Source: Mucilaginibacter sp. KACC 22063
GTDB lineage: Bacteria; Bacteroidota; Bacteroidia; Sphingobacteriales; Sphingobacteriaceae
Length of the DNA: 64,000 nt
Direction: 5' to 3'
Assembly (NCBI RefSeq): GCF_028736115.1
Contig: NZ_CP117877.1
Span: forward strand, 4,464,001-4,528,000
The notes below the pieces were generated by a model. It was not told where the DNA came from and ran no database searches. It was given only the letters and a program-made list of their open reading frames with translations. The stretch's first letter is position 1; each line of letters opens with the position of its first letter. The translations under genes were made by a program, and so were the position numbers. This document shows positions 52,651-61,644 of this stretch, piece after piece.

Positions 52651-53496
52651 ATGAATGTAAAGAAAATCACCACTATGCCCGGCTTCGAGCTGCTGTTTGC
52701 AGTAAGCATTGCAGCTATATTTATATTGCCCTCAACCGTATTCGCCCAGGATACCAGAAACCTGGAAATTTCTATTATGAACGGCGATACCGTAATTAAC
52801 GGCAGAAATATTAAAGATATGAACAGCCGCGAGCGGGAAGCCGCCTTGCGCGACATCAACAAAATAAAGATGCCTCGTAACCGCCTGCGTTTAAGAAAGA
52901 TGGAAGATCCCGGATTAGCGCCTATTGACAGTGTTGAGCGCAGTTATGTGATGGGCGACCGCAATATAAAACAGACGACGGTAGATTTCTTCATTGAACG
53001 CCCTGATGTAATCACCGATACTGCTATAGCCCTGGCTCCGGGACGGGAACATAACAGAATGAGGATACGTGAGCGAAGAGGCATGCCTATGAGAAGGTTC
53101 CTACCACGCAACATGCAGAAGTTTACATTTGAAAACACAGATAACAATGGTGTTACCACTACGGTACACTATACCGTGAGTGAAGGCAGGCAGGCCTGGA
53201 GGCATGAAATTGATGGCGAAGCTAAAAATGCCGATGAAAAGAATGAGCTAACCCTGTCAAACATCCGTATGCTGGCTGATTTTAGTTCAGGAAAAACAAC
53301 TTTAATGTTCGATTTGCCAGCTAAAACTTTAGCAACAGCAGAATTAACTGATAGCGAAGGTAAAGTGATTTTTAACGAGAAGGTAAGCGGTGGCCTGTTT
53401 AACAGAAGCTTCGCCCTGCCTTTAAATGGCTTTTATCAGCTGAAGGTGAAACAAGGCGGTAAAACTGCTGTAAAGGAAATCTATAAGGAAAATTGA
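52651..53496 (+). CDS. secreted protein of unknown function, divergent from a two-component system
   Basis: 281-aa protein with a signal peptide (about 1-33, ending PSTVFAQ). The mature part is rich in Arg, Asp and Asn, with basic segments such as REREAALRDINKIKMPRNRL. The end (TAELTDSEGKVIFNEKVSGG and FNRSFALPLNGFYQLKVKQG) looks like a beta-sandwich domain similar to type IX secretion or PKD-like tails. It is divergent from the kinase gene and likely regulated by it. Confidence 0.75.
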   Translation: MNVKKITTMPGFELLFAVSIAAIFILPSTVFAQDTRNLEISIMNGDTVINGRNIKDMNSREREAALRDINKIKMPRNRLRLRKMEDPGLAPIDSVERSYVMGDRNIKQTTVDFFIERPDVITDTAIALAPGREHNRMRIRERRGMPMRRFLPRNMQKFTFENTDNNGVTTTVHYTVSEGRQAWRHEIDGEAKNADEKNELTLSNIRMLADFSSGKTTLMFDLPAKTLATAELTDSEGKVIFNEKVSGGLFNRSFALPLNGFYQLKVKQGGKTAVKEIYKEN

Positions 53497-53531
53497 TTTT
53501 AGAGACCCGGGCGAGAAATCAGATACCAGTA

Positions 53532-53568
53532 AACCAAAACGGCACCTGAAATAGGTGCCGTTTTGGTT
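53532..53568. terminator. bidirectional intrinsic terminator
   Basis: A perfect 16-bp stem (53532-53547 with 53553-53568; arm AACCAAAACGGCACCT) and a 5-nt loop lie between convergent genes. Flanking A- and T-rich tails on both sides allow termination in both directions. Confidence 0.88.
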
Positions 53569-53630
53569 ATAAAAAATATTAGGGAAGCAATCTTTTTTCT
53601 CGCTTCTTGTATCTTGTTTCACGTTCTGAT

Positions 53631-53993
53631 TTAGAACGGTAAATCGTCATCATCTGGTGCCGAGCTCAGGTCAACCGGTGGGGCATATTCTGGTGCAGGT
53701 GCGCTGCCGGCGCCGCCAATTACGTTAACTTTCCATAATTGTAATGTATTGAAATAGCTCTTTTTACCTGTTCTGTCGGTCCATGGGCGGCCCTTCAGGT
53801 TAAAAGAAACTTCAACGTTATCGCCCTCGCGTACGTTATCCAGCAAATTGCAACGGTCCTGAATTGCCTCAAATTTGATATACTCAGGGTACTGAGGATT
53901 TTCTATATATTCTAAAATAAGTTCTCGCTTTTTAAGAGTCTCGGTTACCTGCATAGTAGCAGATACTTCGTGTACTTTGCCTTTAATATCCAT
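53631..53993 (-). CDS. DUF3127 domain protein
   Basis: 120-aa protein starting MDIKGKVHEVSATMQVTETL. It has KRELILEYIENPQYPEYIKFE and FNLKGRPWTD, and an acidic C-terminus DDDDLPF that resembles the acidic tip of single-stranded DNA-binding proteins. Known DUF3127 members are small OB-fold-like proteins; the single-strand-binding idea is inference. Confidence 0.85.
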   Translation of the reverse strand: MDIKGKVHEVSATMQVTETLKKRELILEYIENPQYPEYIKFEAIQDRCNLLDNVREGDNVEVSFNLKGRPWTDRTGKKSYFNTLQLWKVNVIGGAGSAPAPEYAPPVDLSSAPDDDDLPF

Positions 53994-54035
53994 GTATCAA
54001 GTATTTAAGCTGTAAAGTTATAAATTTTTAATTCA

Positions 54036-54043
54036 TAAATTTG
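54036..54043 (+). promoter_or_regulatory. candidate -7 element of the methyltransferase gene
   Basis: TAAATTTG, eight bases before the ATG at 54052. Confidence 0.5.
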
Positions 54044-54051
54044 CCCAACTG

Positions 54052-55224
54052 ATGCAAGTTTTCCAAACAGAAAGTAAAATAATTATCACCTGCAATAAGC
54101 GGCTTTCCCCTTATTTACAGCAGGAGGTAACAGAGCTGGGTTTTGATATAAAACGCAGTTTTTTAACGGGAGTTGAGCTTTACGGCACCGTTAACGAGTG
54201 TATTACACTTAACCTTAACCTACGCACCGCCAGCCAGGTATTATATCATTTAAAAAGCTTTACGGCTAAAGACCCGCAAGAACTTTATGATAACCTGGTG
54301 CAGATAGCGTGGGAAGATCTTATTGATTTTGCAGGCTATTTTTCCGTTACGTCAAACGTAAATAACGAGCATATCCGCACACCGCTTTTTGCTAACGTAA
54401 AGGTGAAAGATGCTGTTGCAGACCGGTTGAAAGAGAAAAAAGGCATCAGGCCAAACTCGGGTCCCGAGCTTAATAAAACCGTAATACACCTTTACTGGCA
54501 GGATGACCGCGCCGATATATATATAGATACATCGGGCGAAACACTGGCCAAACACAGCTACCGTAAAATACCGGGGAAAGCGCCAATGCTGGAGGCGCTG
54601 GCCGCATCAACCATTATGGCTACCGGTTGGGACAGAAAAAGCACATTCATTAACCCAATGTGTGGTTCTGGAACGCTGGCTATTGAGGCTGCACTGCTGG
54701 CCACAGATAAAAGCCCGGGCTTTTTCAGGATGAACTATGGCTTTATGCACTTATTAGGATACGATGAACAGATATTCTTTGCCGAACGCCGCACTTTGAA
54801 AGATAAAGCCGTTAAAGAACTGAACTTTAAGATTATTGCTACCGATATCTCTGAAGATGCGGTTGAAATATCGCGCAAAAACGCACGCACTGCCGGTGTA
54901 GAACATTTAATTGATTTTGCTGTTTGTGATTTTGCCGACACCCAGGTGCCCGAAACGCCGGGCGTTGTAATGTTTAACCCCGAATATGGCGAGCGTTTAG
55001 GTACGCATACCAAACTTGAGGCAACATATAAGCGCATAGGTGATTTTCTGAAACAAAATTGCCGCGGATATAAAGGATATGTATTTACCGGAAACCCTGA
55101 CCTGGCCAAACGCGTTGGGCTTAGTGCAGCGCGCAGGATAGAATTTTATAACGGTAAACTGGACTGCCGCCTGCTGGAATATGAATTGTATGACGGCAGT
55201 AAAAGACAACCCAAAACAGATTAA
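54052..55224 (+). CDS. THUMP-domain RNA methyltransferase (RlmL/Trm14-like)
   Basis: 390-aa RNA-modifying enzyme. A THUMP-type RNA-binding region (about 45-160) precedes a Rossmann-like SAM domain with FINPMCGSGTLAIEAALLA (motif I) and IIATDISEDAVEISRKNA. The N6/N2 motif NPPY reads NPEYGERLG here. It probably methylates guanine in 23S rRNA or a tRNA. The downstream secreted protein gene follows 4 bp later. Confidence 0.88.
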   Translation: MQVFQTESKIIITCNKRLSPYLQQEVTELGFDIKRSFLTGVELYGTVNECITLNLNLRTASQVLYHLKSFTAKDPQELYDNLVQIAWEDLIDFAGYFSVTSNVNNEHIRTPLFANVKVKDAVADRLKEKKGIRPNSGPELNKTVIHLYWQDDRADIYIDTSGETLAKHSYRKIPGKAPMLEALAASTIMATGWDRKSTFINPMCGSGTLAIEAALLATDKSPGFFRMNYGFMHLLGYDEQIFFAERRTLKDKAVKELNFKIIATDISEDAVEISRKNARTAGVEHLIDFAVCDFADTQVPETPGVVMFNPEYGERLGTHTKLEATYKRIGDFLKQNCRGYKGYVFTGNPDLAKRVGLSAARRIEFYNGKLDCRLLEYELYDGSKRQPKTD

Positions 55225-55228
55225 TTAA

Positions 55229-55723
55229 ATGAAAAAGCTATTTATGCTACTGGCAGTGGTTTTTACAACCACTGCTGCAATGGCACAAAAAACACTCGAT
55301 TATCCTTACCAGGGCGGGCAAGAGGCCATGAACCAGTTTTTTAATAATAACTTTGTTCCCTCTGCCGAGATTAAACAAGCACGGGCCGCAGGTACAGTTA
55401 CCTTAAAATTTACTGCCGACCCTAAAGGCGCGATCAAAAAAATAATTGTTTATTACGCTGATGATCTTAGCCTGGTACAGCCTGTTGCCGACCTGATTAA
55501 GAAAACCGACAAAAAGTGGATTATTTTTGACGGCGAAAAGATGCATGATTATATTATCACCTTTGCCATTAGCTACAATACGCCTCAAACCGGAGCTGCA
55601 ACTGCCAATAAAGCTTACACCACATTTTACGCCAGGCGCACCCCAATATTTACAAATAATCAGGTACCGCTGGATATGGCTACCTTGTTACCTACCGTTG
55701 CATTAAAGTACGACCTTAACTAA
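55229..55723 (+). CDS. secreted TonB-C-like protein
   Basis: 164-aa protein with a signal peptide ending TAAMAQ. The mature region begins YPYQGGQEAMNQFFNNNFVP and continues with AGTVTLKFTADPKGAIKKI, the layout of the TonB C-terminal domain without a TM anchor or proline spacer. It may act in the periplasm with outer-membrane components. Low certainty on function. Confidence 0.7.
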   Translation: MKKLFMLLAVVFTTTAAMAQKTLDYPYQGGQEAMNQFFNNNFVPSAEIKQARAAGTVTLKFTADPKGAIKKIIVYYADDLSLVQPVADLIKKTDKKWIIFDGEKMHDYIITFAISYNTPQTGAATANKAYTTFYARRTPIFTNNQVPLDMATLLPTVALKYDLN

Positions 55724-55752
55724 AAGGTAATAACAACCGATAAAAACTTTCG

Positions 55753-55782
55753 AAGTCTGTACTTTTAGTTACAGACTTTTTC
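55753..55782 (+). terminator. intrinsic terminator of the TonB-C-like gene
   Basis: Stem AAGTCTGTA / TACAGACTT (55753-55761 with 55770-55778) followed by TTTTT. Confidence 0.85.
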
Positions 55783-55993
55783 AATTAACTTTATTTTCAA
55801 GTTGAATTAACAAAAAATATACACACAGTACAGTCGGCATGTTGTTTTGCGAATTAAAAGTTATAAAAAATCTTATTTTGGTTTTTTTATAAAGTTTATC
55901 TATATATTGCAGAAGATTATCGAACAATGTTACCGTGATTTGCGTTAAAGCTATCTGGCCATCAACCGTACATCTATTAAAAAAATATTATTA

Positions 55994-56386
55994 ATGAACA
56001 TTTTTGTAGGAAGTCTTTCTTACCAGTTGAAAGAAGAAGACTTAAGGAATCTTTTCGAGCCTTATGGCGAAGTAAGCACAGCTAAATTAATTATTGATCG
56101 CGAAACCGGCAGAAGTAAAGGTTTCGGTTTTGTGGAGATCGAGGATGATGAGGCAGCACAGAAAGCAATTGACGGATTAAACGGAACAGAAGTTGGCGGC
56201 AGAACTATTGCTGTAAGCCAGGCAGAAAACCGTAAATCAAATGATCGCCCTCAGCGTGGTGGCGGTGGCTTTGGTGGTGGTAACAGAGGCGGCGGCGGCG
56301 GTTTTAACCGTGGCGGCGGCGGTGGTTACAACCGCGGTGGCAACAGTGGTGGTGGCGGCGGTTATTCAAGAGGCGACCGTTACTAA
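55994..56386 (+). CDS. RNA-binding protein with RRM and glycine-rich tail
   Basis: 130-aa protein. The RRM (about 1-80) has RNP2 MNIFVGSLSY and RNP1 KGFGFVEIED, then a glycine-rich tail (about 88-130) with repeated GGG, FNRGG and YNRGG units. Members are often cold-induced RNA chaperones. A 210-bp AT-rich leader follows the upstream terminator, and a terminator follows the gene, so it is monocistronic. Confidence 0.93.
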   Translation: MNIFVGSLSYQLKEEDLRNLFEPYGEVSTAKLIIDRETGRSKGFGFVEIEDDEAAQKAIDGLNGTEVGGRTIAVSQAENRKSNDRPQRGGGGFGGGNRGGGGGFNRGGGGGYNRGGNSGGGGGYSRGDRY

Positions 56387-56393
56387 AAATATA

Positions 56394-56427
56394 AAAGCAC
56401 CGGTTTTTTGCCGGTGCTTTAATTTTT
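56394..56427 (+). terminator. intrinsic terminator of the RRM gene
   Basis: Stem AAAGCACCGG / CCGGTGCTTT (56394-56403 with 56411-56420), loop of seven, followed by a T-rich tail. Confidence 0.92.
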
Positions 56428-56516
56428 AACCTAAATCTTACTTCCCTCCGTAATTTGTCTTTTACTGACGAAATAAGATTTCTATTATTTTTATTTTTCT
56501 AAAGCAATGCTGCTTA

Positions 56517-57185
56517 TTATAAAGCTGCAATACTTGCTTTTAAAGCAGTTACATCTGCATTAGGGCTTTTGGTTGATTCAAATACTGTTTTAGAATCGTG
56601 GTTGTCGCCATAGTAAGATTTAACAGCGCTTTTATCAATTGATATGTTTGCACCGTTTATGCTGATACCTGCAAACAAACCCTTGCTGCGTGAATAAGAA
56701 TAAACTTCTGCATCAAGTTTGTAATCGGTATTTGCACTTGTGCTTCGGCCAACCGGGCCTGCTGCTGCTGATATATCACCGCCGATAGTAAAGTCGCCGT
56801 TTTCTACTTTGCTTAATACAGCACGGTGCTTAAATACAAGTACCAGATCTACTGCCTGTACACCAGCTTGTAAACCAATACTACCGCCAGTTAGGGTAAC
56901 AAATACCGGATTGCTCCAGCCGCTTTCATGCTTTACTAATGCAACGCCTTTTCCGCGTTTGCCTGCCAGTACAAAACCACCGTTCAGCATTTTTGGGATA
57001 ATTAAGATACCTTCTGCATTTTTAAGCAGCTCGGCAGGTATCCCCTCTTTCATTTGTGCAAAATCATGCATCACTCTGGTTGATTTTTGAATGCGTTCCT
57101 GCTCTGTGCTGATTTTAGTAGCCGATGTTAGTACAAACAGCACACTTAATAAAGCAGGAATAGCAAGTAATTTAAATGTTCTCAT
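56517..57185 (-). CDS. SYLF/Ysc84 family lipid-binding protein
   Basis: 222-aa secreted protein with a signal peptide ending SATKIS. It has AEGILIIPKMLNGGFVLAGK, GLQAGVQAVDLVLVFKHRAVL and IGGDISAAAGPVGRST, the SYLF (DUF500) core. Members bind phosphoinositide or other lipids in eukaryotes; the bacterial role is unknown, possibly envelope lipid binding. It is divergent from the TonB-dependent receptor. Confidence 0.9.
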   Translation of the reverse strand: MRTFKLLAIPALLSVLFVLTSATKISTEQERIQKSTRVMHDFAQMKEGIPAELLKNAEGILIIPKMLNGGFVLAGKRGKGVALVKHESGWSNPVFVTLTGGSIGLQAGVQAVDLVLVFKHRAVLSKVENGDFTIGGDISAAAGPVGRSTSANTDYKLDAEVYSYSRSKGLFAGISINGANISIDKSAVKSYYGDNHDSKTVFESTKSPNADVTALKASIAAL

Positions 57186-57431
57186 GGTTAAAATATTTAA
57201 CTTGTTAAAGATGTATTGTTACAACAGTAACAGTAGGTTGTGGTTTTGAAAAAATATTCTTTCATATTATATAAAATATTTAATAGCCGTAGCTGTGCTG
57301 ATGTTTTATGCTAAGCCTATGTTAACAAAGCAGGGCTTAGTAACACATAAATTGCGCTTAATTTATAATTGCTTAACACGGGCGTAATTTTAAGAACAAC
57401 TTGCAACGCTTCATTTGCTGTGATTTAATCC

Positions 57432-60224
57432 ATGCTGATGAAACGCCTCTATTCCCTATTAATTTTACTATCCTTTTTATGTACGGCCCGCGCGTTTGCG
57501 GGTGGCATTATCAAAGGTATTATTGTAGATAAAAAGACCGGCGAACCGCTGATCGGAGCTACAGTAACACTCGAAAAAGAATCAAATCACCACAAAATCT
57601 CAACAAGTGTGGGCCTTGATGGCAGCTTCTCCTTTAAAAATCTGGCGCCCGGCGCTTATGAGGTTGAGGCCCATTATGTGTCTTTCAAAAGCGAGACTGA
57701 ACATCTTACCCTGGCAGATAATAGCGTTTCGACGCTGAAATTCAGTTTGTCTGAAAAAGTAAATAGCCTTGATGAGGTTAAAGTTAAGTCGCACGCCAAC
57801 CGCGAAAGCGATCAGGCAGCTAAAACTGCCGAACAGCGCGCACCACAACTAATCAATGCTGTATCAGCAAGAGCCATCGAAGTATCGCCGGATATTACCA
57901 TAGCCAGTGTAACCCAGCGGGTATCGGGCGTATCGGTAGAGCGCAGCAACAACGGCGAGGCGCAATATGCTATTATACGCGGTATGGACCAGCGCTATTT
58001 ATACACGCTGGTTAACGGTATTAAAATACCAAGCCCTGATAACAAGAACCGTTATGTACCGCTTGATATTTTCCCGGCTGATATTGTTCAGCGACTGGAA
58101 ATCTCCAAGTCTTTAACCCCTGCAATGGAGGGCGATGCCATTGGTGGCGGTATTAACCTGGTATTAAAAGAAGCACCAGATGACTTTACCATTAATGCAA
58201 ACGTAGGTACAGGCTTTGCCTCAAAGTTTTTTGATAACGGCTTTACCAAGTTTGATCGCTCGGCAAGCCTTAAAACTTCACCAAGGGTAGCCAATGGCAA
58301 TAATTACACTGCTTCAATGGCAGATTTCCCTAACAATCCGTTCCATTACAGTAAGATCAATGTGCCGCTTGCTACTATCGCAGGTGTAACTGTTGGCGGA
58401 CGTACAAGAGATAAGAAGCTTGGTGCTATTGTTGGTGTAAGCTACCAGAACAACTACCGCGAAACAGAAGGCGTTTTCTTTGGTACTGCAGTTAACCAGG
58501 CTACTAACGAGCCTAATGTAACCAGCATACAACGCCGTACTTATGCTATTCAACAGCAGCGTACAGGTATCATCAGTAAAGTTGATTATCATTTTAATGA
58601 CGCCAACAGGATCTCATTAGATGCGGACCTGATCAATCTGAATCAGAATAGCTACCGTTTCCGTTCAGATACCAGCTTAGAGCTTGGCCGTGCGGGCATT
58701 GGTACCGGGCGTGTAACAGAGGATTACCGTAGCGACCGCACCGTGCAGAATATCTATAACTTAAACCTGCATGGCGATCACCGTGTGTCTGACGTGTTTG
58801 GCTTAAACTGGTCTGGTGTATATTCAAAAGCTACTTTAAACGAGCCTGACCGTGCAGAGGTGAACCTTACTACAGGCCGTACACCGCAGGCAGATGGTTC
58901 TGTATTGCAAGCCCCTTATTTGTTTGATGCCAACCAGGCACAGACCCGTGTGTTTGCCAAAAACTCTGACGAGGATAAAAGCGGGTACCTGAATATGATC
59001 TATTCGCCGATGATCTTCAACACTAAAGTTGAATTTACAGCGGGTGGTATGTACAGGGACAAAACACGCCACAGCACTTATGATGAATATGATCTGCGCC
59101 CTTCTGCCAGCAACACGGCACAGCAGTTTAATGGCAATATAGATAATAACACTTTCGATGTATTTAATACGCAGGGGACCGGAAGCGACGCTTTAAACTA
59201 TGATTTTACCGAAAAAATCGGTGCGGGTTACGGCCAGTTCAGGTTTAATGCAGGCAAGTTATTGGCCATTGGTGGTTTGCGTTACGAACATACTGATCAA
59301 AGCTGGAAAACAGGTGCGCCTGTTACCGTTGCAGGTACCACAGGCTCTATTAAATATTATGACCTGCTGCCAAGCTTAAACTTAAAATACTCGCTTGAGC
59401 ATAACCAGGATATCCGCCTGTCATATTACTCGGCCATTAGCCGTCCTAACTTTTATGAGTTAGTTCCGCATACAGCTGGTGACCCTGATGCCGATTACAA
59501 AGAGCAGGGCAACCCGTATCTGAAACGCATCACCGCCGAAAACTTCGACCTGCGGTACGAGCTATTTCCTAAAGGCTCTGACCAGTTACTGGCCGGTGTA
59601 TTTTACAAGAGCATTAAAAACCCGATTGAGTATGCCATTGAGCCGTCGGGCACAGATTATGTGCTGAAACCAGAAAACTTTGGTAATGCACATAACTACG
59701 GCTTCGAACTCGATTTTACAAAATATGTACACAACTTCGGTATTCGTGCCAACTATACTTATACCGATTCAAAGATCACTACCGACAAGTTAGAGGATTA
59801 CCGCGATGCAAACGGTTTCTTAACACACCGCACGGTTTCGCAAACCCGTTCACTACAAGGGCAGTCTAAAAACATCGGCAACCTGTCTTTCTTATATCGC
59901 AGCGGCAAACAAGGTTTTGATGCCCAGATTTCGGCAGTATATACCGGCGCACGCATAAATACCGTGTCGCCATATCTGGATAACGACATTTGGCAAACAG
60001 GCTATGTATCGCTTGATGTTTCGGCAGAAAAACGTGTCGTAAAACACCTTTACGTGTATGTAAAAGCTACCAATCTGTTAAACACGCCTTACAAGCTTGA
60101 AATTAAACGTGCATACCCTGCAACTGCACAGGCGGTTGAATACCAGGAAGCAGGCAAAAATACTTTTGTACGGCGCGATACCTACGGCCAGTATTACATA
60201 GCAGGTTTAAGGTATAAACTATAA
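57432..60224 (+). CDS. TonB-dependent outer membrane receptor
   Basis: 930-aa receptor. A signal peptide (about 1-24, ending CTARAFA) precedes a CarboxypepD_reg-like domain (about 25-105; GIIKGIIVDKKTGEPLIGAT), then the plug (TIASVTQRVSGVSVERSNNG, IRGMDQRYLYTLVNGIKIP), and a 22-strand barrel ending YGQYYIAGLRYKL. No SusD-like gene follows, so it differs from SusCD. It heads a run with a beta-helix lipoprotein, a MINPP phosphatase and a DUF47 protein; the substrate could be an inositol phosphate or its iron chelate. Confidence 0.93.
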   Translation: MLMKRLYSLLILLSFLCTARAFAGGIIKGIIVDKKTGEPLIGATVTLEKESNHHKISTSVGLDGSFSFKNLAPGAYEVEAHYVSFKSETEHLTLADNSVSTLKFSLSEKVNSLDEVKVKSHANRESDQAAKTAEQRAPQLINAVSARAIEVSPDITIASVTQRVSGVSVERSNNGEAQYAIIRGMDQRYLYTLVNGIKIPSPDNKNRYVPLDIFPADIVQRLEISKSLTPAMEGDAIGGGINLVLKEAPDDFTINANVGTGFASKFFDNGFTKFDRSASLKTSPRVANGNNYTASMADFPNNPFHYSKINVPLATIAGVTVGGRTRDKKLGAIVGVSYQNNYRETEGVFFGTAVNQATNEPNVTSIQRRTYAIQQQRTGIISKVDYHFNDANRISLDADLINLNQNSYRFRSDTSLELGRAGIGTGRVTEDYRSDRTVQNIYNLNLHGDHRVSDVFGLNWSGVYSKATLNEPDRAEVNLTTGRTPQADGSVLQAPYLFDANQAQTRVFAKNSDEDKSGYLNMIYSPMIFNTKVEFTAGGMYRDKTRHSTYDEYDLRPSASNTAQQFNGNIDNNTFDVFNTQGTGSDALNYDFTEKIGAGYGQFRFNAGKLLAIGGLRYEHTDQSWKTGAPVTVAGTTGSIKYYDLLPSLNLKYSLEHNQDIRLSYYSAISRPNFYELVPHTAGDPDADYKEQGNPYLKRITAENFDLRYELFPKGSDQLLAGVFYKSIKNPIEYAIEPSGTDYVLKPENFGNAHNYGFELDFTKYVHNFGIRANYTYTDSKITTDKLEDYRDANGFLTHRTVSQTRSLQGQSKNIGNLSFLYRSGKQGFDAQISAVYTGARINTVSPYLDNDIWQTGYVSLDVSAEKRVVKHLYVYVKATNLLNTPYKLEIKRAYPATAQAVEYQEAGKNTFVRRDTYGQYYIAGLRYKL

Positions 60225-60236
60225 CAACATACAAGG

Positions 60237-61628
60237 ATGAAACTATTTAAATTATTAGCATTTGCGTTTGGCGCCACCTTGATGTTGAGCGCATGCCATA
60301 AAAGCGAACTGACAGACATATCACAGCCATTGATCCAATCAGGCAACGTGATCACATCTGATACCCTTAAAGGCACCATTAAAGGCACTTTACTTAGCGG
60401 TAAAACCTATTATTTCAGCAGCGATATCACCGTTAACGATGGCGATACCCTGTTAATGCAAAATGACGTAAGGTTAATTGCACTTGGCGATGGTAAAACA
60501 TGGCAAACCAGCCCCGAAATAATTATGCACGGTACCTTTATTAGTTTAGGCACCCAGGACAAACCAAACTATATTACGGTTAAAAACTCTGCCGACCTGC
60601 ACACTCAGGCTTCGCAGCAAACGTACAGTAATGTATTTCAGGGATACTGGGGCGGTATAGTTGCTTCGCCGGGACCAGCTACAGCAGCCAACCCTACCCC
60701 AACAGGCGGCGACATGATTATCAAATGGACACACCTCGAATTTGCAGGCGGCCCGGCAGGCCCCAATAATGATCCGGCTATTTACGCACAGGGCGATCCG
60801 CGATATATTATCTTCTACGGTAACATTAAGAAGAATTTTATCCTGGAAGATTCATGGATATTTGGCAGTAAGGATGACGCCATACGCGTATCAGGCGGTA
60901 AAATAAGCGTTATGCGTAATACATTTGAGCTTTGCGGACTATCGGGTGGTGAGTTCTTTAACATGAAAAGCGGAACTGTTGGCGATATTGGCTATAATAT
61001 GCTGATCGGCGCGGCAACTAATGCGCTAAAGGCATCAGATGCGGGCAGCTCAGGTGTACAATGTAACATAAGTATGTACAACAATACCATGGTTAACTGC
61101 GGTTTCCGCCAAACTAAAACAGGCCGCGGTGGCTCTATTGATTATGAAAAAGGTGCACGCGGGTTTATGTATAATAACATGATTGTTAACTGCCGTTTTG
61201 GTATGCGTGTCACTCCAGATGCAGATGTTGCCAATATTGCCTATAACAATACCTTATATTACGGTTCAACATCTAAAATTGTCGGACTGTTTTTAGCAGC
61301 CGATGGCATAGCCAAGTTCCAGTCGGGTGATATACAATCAACAACAGCAGGTCAAAACGACCCTAAATTTTATGGTTATAATGTAAACCAGTACGATTAT
61401 ACGGCTAACCCCGGACCTATCACTGTTGCCAACCAAACACCTGCTGCGGTTACTGTGGGCACTTCAAACTTCCGGGTGCAAAGCAGTTCACCTGCCTTGG
61501 GTAAAGGTAAAACTGGTATAACGCCAATTGGTGCGGTTAAAACTACCGGACTTTATGGCACAACCATTACACAGCCGGGTAAAGATATAGGCGCTTATCA
61601 AAACGATGGCACAGGAAACCAGCATTAA
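60237..61628 (+). CDS. lipoprotein with right-handed beta-helix repeats
   Basis: 463-aa lipoprotein with the lipobox LMLSAC (Cys near 20). The mature region opens LKGTIKGTLLSGKTYYFSSD and then runs as parallel beta-helix coils (about 60-420), including NNTMVNCGFR and NNMIVNCRFG. Such coils hold polysaccharide or act as surface binding domains. It starts 12 bp after the receptor gene and so is probably a surface partner of it. Confidence 0.8.
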   Translation: MKLFKLLAFAFGATLMLSACHKSELTDISQPLIQSGNVITSDTLKGTIKGTLLSGKTYYFSSDITVNDGDTLLMQNDVRLIALGDGKTWQTSPEIIMHGTFISLGTQDKPNYITVKNSADLHTQASQQTYSNVFQGYWGGIVASPGPATAANPTPTGGDMIIKWTHLEFAGGPAGPNNDPAIYAQGDPRYIIFYGNIKKNFILEDSWIFGSKDDAIRVSGGKISVMRNTFELCGLSGGEFFNMKSGTVGDIGYNMLIGAATNALKASDAGSSGVQCNISMYNNTMVNCGFRQTKTGRGGSIDYEKGARGFMYNNMIVNCRFGMRVTPDADVANIAYNNTLYYGSTSKIVGLFLAADGIAKFQSGDIQSTTAGQNDPKFYGYNVNQYDYTANPGPITVANQTPAAVTVGTSNFRVQSSSPALGKGKTGITPIGAVKTTGLYGTTITQPGKDIGAYQNDGTGNQH

Positions 61629-61644
61629 TAGGATATTTGCATAA

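Noticed and set aside
56241..56429. Alanine/valine-rich frame overlapping the RRM gene
   Set aside because: It is a shadow of the glycine-rich GGN codons in another frame.
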